25,248 nt of DNA from an uncultured Clostridia bacterium (GTDB lineage: Bacteria > Bacillota > Clostridia > Oscillospirales > Butyricicoccaceae). A program made the position numbers and the translations under genes. Positions 21,136 to 25,248 of the stretch are shown here, piece after piece. The DNA lies in NCBI GenBank assembly GCA_910589115.1, contig CAJUSB010000043.1, positions 1 to 25,248 on the forward strand, in the 5' to 3' direction. Within the stretch, counting starts at the first letter, position 1. Every line of letters starts with the position of its first letter. The notes beneath the pieces are model-generated. The model ran no database searches and was not told the origin of the DNA. It was given only the letters and a program-made list of their open reading frames with translations.

Positions 21136-22471
21136 CCGGCTTATGATTGCCGGGACGGGTTCGGGCTGCGGCAAGACAACGGTAACGAGCGCGGTGCTCC
21201 GTGCGCTGCAAAGGCGGGGCGTAGCGCTGCGGGCATTCAAATGCGGGCCGGATTACATTGACCCGATGTTCCATACTGCCGTGCTGGGGATTCCATCAAG
21301 GAACTTGGATCTTTATTTCGAGGAAGAAACCGGCGTGCGCGGACAGCTTGCGCGTGGGCTTGCCTCCGGCGCGGTCGGCGTAATCGAGGGGGCAATGGGC
21401 TTTTATGACGGAATCGCGGGGACGGATACTGCATCCGCCGCGCACTTGGCCCGCGTGACGGATACGCCTGCCGTGCTGGTTGCCCGTCCCAGGGGACAGT
21501 CGCTTTCATTGGCTGCACTGTTAAAGGGATTCCGGGAGTTTGCGCCAAACACGGCGGCGGGGGTCATCCTGAACGGCATTTCACGTGGGATGTATCCGTT
21601 TTACCGTGGGATTGCCGAGCAATCCGGCTTGCGGGTGTACGGGTATTTGCCGGAGCTGCCAGAGGCTGAAATCCCGGACAGGCATTTGGGCCTTGTTACG
21701 GCGCAGGAGATTGCCGGATTACAGCAAAAACTGGATTTGCTTGCGGATGCGGCAGAAGAAGGGATTGACCTTGACCGCCTGCTGACACTTGCACATGGAA
21801 CGGCGGCGCTTGCGGACCATGCTCCGCCGCTACCCCTTGGGGGGACGGAGCGCGTGCGTATTGCGATTGCGGAGGATGCGGCATTCTGCTTCTATTATGC
21901 GGATAATTTGGATATCCTGCGTGCGCTTGGCGCGGAGCTGCTTCCATTCTCGCCGCTTGCGGATGCTGCGCTGCCGGAGGCGGCAGACGGCTTGTATCTG
22001 GGCGGCGGCTATCCCGAGCTGTATGCGGCGCGGCTGGCCGAAAATACGTCTATGTGCGCTTCGGTGTGTCAGGCTGTGCGGCGCGGGCTGCCAACCATTG
22101 CGGAGTGCGGCGGCTTCCTGTATTTGCATGAATCGCTAACTGGTACGGATGGGGTGCCGTATCCAATGGCGGGCGTGCTTCCGGGTGCAGCGCACCTGAC
22201 CGGACGGCTGCAAAATTTCGGCTATGTGACCCTGTATGCGGAAAAGGATTGCCTGCTGACCGGGCAGGGGGGCAGTATCCGCGCCCATGAGTTCCATTAT
22301 GCCTGTGCGCAGGACAATGGGAATGCATTCCGTGCAGTCCGTCCGAGCGGGAAATCGTGGCCCTGCGTGCACGCAGGCGAAACACTTTATGCGGGATTTC
22401 CGCATTTATATTTCCGTTCCAACCCTGATTTTGCGGTGCGATTTCTGCGGAAATGTGCCGCCAAGAGGTGA
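21128..22471 (+). CDS. cbiA: Cobyrinate a,c-diamide synthase
   Basis: The 447-residue, glutamine-dependent ATP enzyme amidates the a and c side chains of cobyrinate. It has the N-terminal P-loop GTGSGCGKTTVTSAVLRAL, the substrate segment AFKCGPDYIDPMFH, and GVIEGAMGFYDG. The C-terminal class I glutaminase domain has LGGGYPELYAARLAEN and the nucleophile C327 in AECGGFLYL. The final histidine region is FPHLYFRSNP. The start is a GTG at 21128 behind GGGAGGGGGG; the alternative ATG at residue 6 would leave only the P-loop strand. Named cobB in some annotations. It overlaps cbiET by eight bases. Confidence 0.95.
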   Translation: MHDRLMIAGTGSGCGKTTVTSAVLRALQRRGVALRAFKCGPDYIDPMFHTAVLGIPSRNLDLYFEEETGVRGQLARGLASGAVGVIEGAMGFYDGIAGTDTASAAHLARVTDTPAVLVARPRGQSLSLAALLKGFREFAPNTAAGVILNGISRGMYPFYRGIAEQSGLRVYGYLPELPEAEIPDRHLGLVTAQEIAGLQQKLDLLADAAEEGIDLDRLLTLAHGTAALADHAPPLPLGGTERVRIAIAEDAAFCFYYADNLDILRALGAELLPFSPLADAALPEAADGLYLGGGYPELYAARLAENTSMCASVCQAVRRGLPTIAECGGFLYLHESLTGTDGVPYPMAGVLPGAAHLTGRLQNFGYVTLYAEKDCLLTGQGGSIRAHEFHYACAQDNGNAFRAVRPSGKSWPCVHAGETLYAGFPHLYFRSNPDFAVRFLRKCAAKR

Positions 22472-22475
22472 TATC

Positions 22476-23534
22476 ATGACTTTGACAGAGCAAATTGAAA
22501 CAATACAGCCGCTTTGTGCACAGAGCATGGAGGCCGCACGCAGACGCTTCCGGGAGCTGGCGCTTCCGCTTGGCAGCCTTGGCCTGCTGGAGGATGCCGC
22601 CGTACAGCTGGCGGGGATTCAGCGCACTCCGCGTCCCGTGTTGGATAAGCGTGCGGCGGTGGTGTTTTGTGCAGACAACGGCGTAGTTGCGCAGGGGGTC
22701 ACGCAATGCGGGCAGGAGGTCACGGCAGCTGTGACCGAAAACATGGATGCCGGAAAAAGTGCGGTCTGCCTGATGGCGGCGCGAATCGGGATTGATGTTT
22801 TCCCGGTCGATATCGGGGTATCGCGCGAGGTGCGCGGGCAAAGGATCATCCGGCGCAAGCTGATGAACGGCACGGATGATTTCACGCAAAAGCCTGCTAT
22901 GACGCGGGAAATCTGCCTCCGTGCCCTTGAAACCGGCATGGAAATAGCTGCTTTGCGTGCGCAGGAGGGATACCAGGTCTTGTGCGCGGGTGAGATGGGC
23001 ATCGGAAATACAACATCAGCGGCGGCGGTAACAGCGGCTTTCCTGGGGGTTCCGCCGGAGGTCGTGACGGGACGTGGGGCTGGGCTTTCGGGCGAGGGGC
23101 TAGCGCGGAAAACCGAGGCTGTACGGTGTGCGCTTGCGCTGCATTGTCCTGACCCGTCGGACCCGGTCGATGTGCTTTCCAAAGTTGGCGGGCTGGATAT
23201 TGCCGGAATGGCTGGGCTGTACCTTGGCGGTGCGCGGTGCGGCGTGCCGGTGGTCATGGATGGTGTGATTTCTGCGGCGGCGGCGCTGGCCGCTGTGCGT
23301 CTGTGCCCGCTGGCAAAAGATTACATATTAGCCTCTCATCAGTCGGCGGAGCCTGCGGGCAGGCTTCTGCTGGATGCACTGGGGATGCATCCATTTCTTA
23401 CAGCGGGGCTGCGGCTAGGCGAGGGCACTGGGGCGGTGGCAGCGGTCGGCCTGCTGGATCTCGTGCTGGCGGTGTATCACGGGATGGTGAGCTTTGATGA
23501 TGCAGGGATTGAAGCGTATCAGCCGCTTACATAG
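22476..23534 (+). CDS. cobT: Nicotinate-nucleotide:dimethylbenzimidazole phosphoribosyltransferase
   Basis: The 352-residue enzyme activates the lower-ligand base to alpha-ribazole phosphate. The ATG at 22476 follows AGAGGTG by five bases. Open frame further upstream is antisense-like shadow of cbiA. Motifs are LPLGSLGLLEDAAVQLAG, VVFCADNGVVAQGVTQCG, GEMGIGNTTSAAAV, and the catalytic glutamate E316 in RLGEGTGAVAA. Length matches the Salmonella enzyme closely. No base-synthesis gene (bzaA-F) is nearby, so the lower ligand may be imported or made elsewhere. Confidence 0.96.
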   Translation: MTLTEQIETIQPLCAQSMEAARRRFRELALPLGSLGLLEDAAVQLAGIQRTPRPVLDKRAAVVFCADNGVVAQGVTQCGQEVTAAVTENMDAGKSAVCLMAARIGIDVFPVDIGVSREVRGQRIIRRKLMNGTDDFTQKPAMTREICLRALETGMEIAALRAQEGYQVLCAGEMGIGNTTSAAAVTAAFLGVPPEVVTGRGAGLSGEGLARKTEAVRCALALHCPDPSDPVDVLSKVGGLDIAGMAGLYLGGARCGVPVVMDGVISAAAALAAVRLCPLAKDYILASHQSAEPAGRLLLDALGMHPFLTAGLRLGEGTGAVAAVGLLDLVLAVYHGMVSFDDAGIEAYQPLT

Positions 23535-23546
23535 GGTGATGCGGAT

Positions 23547-24062
23547 ATGCTGATATTGGTGACTGGGGGCGCGGCGTCCGGGAAATCGGAACAGGCCGAG
23601 CGTCTGCTTTGCGAAGCTGCGCCGCCGGGGGAGCGGCTGTATGTTGCTGCGATGCAGCCTTATGGGGAGGCGGCGCAGCGGCGGATTGCCCGGCACCATG
23701 CATTGCGGGCAGGGAAGGGGTTCGCGGATGCGGAACGGTATACCGACCTTGCGCATTTCAGCACGGGACGGCGGTTTGAAGGAATTCTGCTGGAATGCCT
23801 GTCTAACCTGCTGGCAAATGAGATGTTCCGGGAAGACTGTACGGATGCCGTGCAGGCGGTTTTATCCGGCGTTGGTGCGCTGGAAGCGCAGTGCGGCACG
23901 CTGGTTGTCGTAACAAATGAAATTTTCTCGGACGGGAACGCATACCCAGCAGAAACCCGGCAGTATATTCGAGCGCTGGCGGCGATCAATCAGGCGCTGG
24001 CAGCACGTGCGGATGCAGTATATGAATCGGTTTGCGGTATTTTATGCCGGATAAAGGGGTGA
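23547..24062 (+). CDS. cobU: Adenosylcobinamide kinase / adenosylcobinamide-phosphate guanylyltransferase (clostridial variant)
   Basis: A 171-residue CobU homologue that phosphorylates adenosylcobinamide and then forms the GDP derivative. The P-loop VTGGAASGKSEQAE is intact at residues 5-18. RRIARHHALRAGKGF takes the place of the segment carrying the guanylylated histidine, and LLECLSNLLANEMF and VVVTNEIFSDG follow. The usual GxGxxP after NE and the AGLP ending are not conserved here (NEIFSDGNAYP and CGILCRIKG). The small gene at 24858-25175 has just those parts in canonical form. The start follows a 12-base gap after cobT. Confidence 0.88.
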   Translation: MLILVTGGAASGKSEQAERLLCEAAPPGERLYVAAMQPYGEAAQRRIARHHALRAGKGFADAERYTDLAHFSTGRRFEGILLECLSNLLANEMFREDCTDAVQAVLSGVGALEAQCGTLVVVTNEIFSDGNAYPAETRQYIRALAAINQALAARADAVYESVCGILCRIKG

Positions 24063-24069
24063 GCAGGAG

Positions 24070-24861
24070 ATGCAATCGATTTGGAGTGGCTTTTGCGTTG
24101 CCTTTTCATTGTATTCGGCGGTTCCGGTGCCGCAGATCCCTTGGGAAAAGCGGACGATGCGCTGGGCGCTTTGTTTTCTGCCGCTGGTTGGTGCGCTGGC
24201 CGGTGGGCTTGAACTGCTTTGGTTTTGGCTTTGCCGCCTTTGGGGGGCGGACGGCCTGTTTTATGCGGTATTTGCGGCGCTGCTGCCGGTTGTAGTCAGC
24301 GGCGGTATTCATTTGGATGGGCTGGCGGACACTTGCGATGCGTTATGCTCTTTTGGGGAGCGTGAAAAGCGCCTGCAAATCCTGAAAGATCCACATATTG
24401 GCGCTTTTGGAGTGTTGTGGCTGGCGGCGTTCCTGCTGTCAGCGGCAGCTTGTTTTGCGCAGGTTTACTGCACGCCGGAACTGTTGCCGCTGGCGCTGGT
24501 GGGATTTTTCTTAGCGCGTGCAGAGGGCGGGCGAAAGATTGTGACGCTTCCCTGCGCGAAGGATTCCGGGCTGGCGTACTTGTTTGCTGAGGGCAGTGAC
24601 CGCGCGGTGGTAGCGAAAACGCTTTTCGGGGAATGGGTGTCCTGTGCGGCTGCGCTGATGTGCTGGGCTGTGCGCAGGGGCAGTGAAACGGCTTGTGCGG
24701 CAATGCTTTGCCTGTTCGCACAGGCGCTATGGAGCCTATGGCACAAACGGCTTTGCATGAAAGTGTTTGGCGGCATAACGGGCGACTTGGCGGGATTTTA
24801 CATTTCATGCGCTGGCTTACTGGCACTTGCATCCGCCGCAGTGGGAGGTCTGATAATATGA
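24070..24861 (+). CDS. cobS: Adenosylcobinamide-GDP ribazoletransferase (cobalamin synthase)
   Basis: A 263-residue polytopic membrane protein that joins adenosylcobinamide-GDP with alpha-ribazole (phosphate), the last step of nucleotide-loop assembly. The active-site motif GGIHLDGLADTCDAL (residues about 77-91) has the metal-binding aspartates, and LKDPHIGAFGVLWLAAFL follows, typical of the family. Several hydrophobic spans (around 30-60, 65-80, 110-155, 190-225, 235-263) agree with its membrane location. GAGCAGGAG precedes the ATG. It overlaps the following gene by four bases. Confidence 0.94.
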   Translation: MQSIWSGFCVAFSLYSAVPVPQIPWEKRTMRWALCFLPLVGALAGGLELLWFWLCRLWGADGLFYAVFAALLPVVVSGGIHLDGLADTCDALCSFGEREKRLQILKDPHIGAFGVLWLAAFLLSAAACFAQVYCTPELLPLALVGFFLARAEGGRKIVTLPCAKDSGLAYLFAEGSDRAVVAKTLFGEWVSCAAALMCWAVRRGSETACAAMLCLFAQALWSLWHKRLCMKVFGGITGDLAGFYISCAGLLALASAAVGGLII

Positions 24862-25175
24862 CAGTTTTAATTGTAGGCGGAGTCTGCCAGGGAAAAGAAC
24901 ACTTTGCACGAAGCCGCTGGCCGGAGCAGCCTCTGGTCAATGGACTGCATAGGCTGGTACGCCGGACGCTGGAAGAGGGCGGTAATCCGCAGGCACTTCT
25001 GCCGGAGCTGCGGGGAAGCGTGGTCACTTGTGACGAAATTGGCTGCGGCATTATTCCGATTGACCCGGCGGAGGAACGCTGGCGGGAAGAGGTGGGGCGG
25101 CTCTGCTGTGCTTTGGCGGCAGAGGCGGACGAAGTTTGGCGGATATGGGCCGGCCTCCCCCAGCGTCTGCGGTAG
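24858..25175 (+). CDS. Small CobU-like protein (105 aa), short paralogue of adenosylcobinamide kinase
   Basis: The 105-residue product begins TVLIVGGVCQGKEHFAR, a P-loop in which the Ser/Thr after GK is Glu. It then jumps to a segment that matches the C-terminal part of canonical CobU: VVTCDEIGCGIIPIDPAEERWREEVGRLCCALAAEADEV and the ending AGLPQRLR. The middle region with the guanylylated histidine is absent. I infer a truncated, possibly regulatory or structural CobU paralogue working with the full-size CobU upstream. Short proteins of this kind next to cobU/cobS occur in other Clostridia, from memory. The altered P-loop makes independent kinase activity doubtful. It is the last gene in the visible operon. 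Confidence 0.75.
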   Translation: MTVLIVGGVCQGKEHFARSRWPEQPLVNGLHRLVRRTLEEGGNPQALLPELRGSVVTCDEIGCGIIPIDPAEERWREEVGRLCCALAAEADEVWRIWAGLPQRLR

Positions 25176-25248
25176 TGTGCTCTACGAGGGGAACGCCCCT
25201 ACGCGGGGAGCGGCAAGGCGCTGCCCTGCACCCGCCCCTGCGCGGGGA
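25176..25248. repeat. GC-rich repeat at the right edge
   Basis: The last 73 bases contain the stretch AAGGCGCTGCCCTGCACCCG, whose reverse complement shares the GCGGGTGCAGGGCAG core with 11325-11350. They also hold short inverted repeats such as CGGGGAG and the CCCCTGCGCGGGGA ending. The unit is cut by the window edge. It probably separates the small CobU-like gene from whatever follows. Confidence 0.6.

Noticed and set aside
22287..22475. Longer cobT frame starting inside cbiA
   Set aside because: The added 63 residues have no similarity to CobT, and a good ribosome binding site lies in front of the ATG at 22476.
1..25248. tRNA or rRNA genes, prophage or integrative element core genes
   Set aside because: No cloverleaf with CCA-type acceptor, no rRNA signature, and no integrase, relaxase or phage structural gene was seen.

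Overview
The window looks like chromosomal DNA of an anaerobic, moderately GC-rich Clostridia member. I favour the Oscillospiraceae/Butyricicoccaceae-type gut Firmicutes. The reasons are strong Shine-Dalgarno sites, TTGACA-17-TATACT promoters, a SAM-I riboswitch on metK, an anaerobic (cbi) cobalamin pathway fed by the C5 (glutamyl-tRNA) route, and GC-rich intergenic repeats containing the word AAAGGGCGCTGCCCTCTGGA. The taxonomy is inference; no rRNA is present.

Region 1 (1-4810) is a patchwork. It holds a short coding remnant, rlmD and a lipoprotein gene (both minus strand), a small plus-strand gene, and then a decayed module. That module is a WYL-type regulator missing its DNA-binding half, fused at about 4440 to a fragment of a leucine-rich-repeat gene. 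It is followed in the same operon by an unknown gene broken by a one-base slip and by a 142-bp MITE with a perfect 10-bp target duplication. Related hairpins (34-77 and 4766-4808) lie near both edges of this region.

Region 2 (4811-8502) has metK behind a clear promoter, SAM-I riboswitch and terminator. A small methyltransferase gene and an unknown charged-protein gene follow, separated by three copies of a roughly 100-130 bp GC-rich repeat and several strong hairpins.

Region 3 (8503-25175) is one long plus-strand operon. A consensus promoter precedes a 163-bp imperfect palindrome, a cobalamin riboswitch and an intrinsic terminator. The gene order is cbiD, cbiL, (repeat-filled gap), cbiF, cbiG, hemA, cbiH, cbiJ-sirC fusion, hemC, cobA-hemD fusion, hemL, cbiET fusion, cbiA, cobT, cobU, cobS, and a small CobU-like gene. 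Nearly all junctions overlap or are separated by a few bases, so the operon is translationally coupled. hemA and hemL make 5-aminolevulinate, hemC and hemD make uroporphyrinogen III, cobA and the SirC domain make sirohydrochlorin, the cbi enzymes build and contract the corrin ring, CbiA amidates it, and CobU/CobT/CobS assemble the nucleotide loop. One B12 riboswitch therefore appears to control the supply of all tetrapyrrole precursor in this locus. hemB, a cobaltochelatase (cbiK/cbiX), cbiC, cbiP, cbiB and a corrinoid adenosyltransferase are not in the window and must be elsewhere or replaced.

I see no rRNA, tRNA, CRISPR array, prophage or complete insertion sequence. The points most worth a second look are the palindrome between promoter and riboswitch, the CbiJ-SirC fusion, the complementary CobU pair, the operon lacking hemB, and the MITE-interrupted WYL operon.
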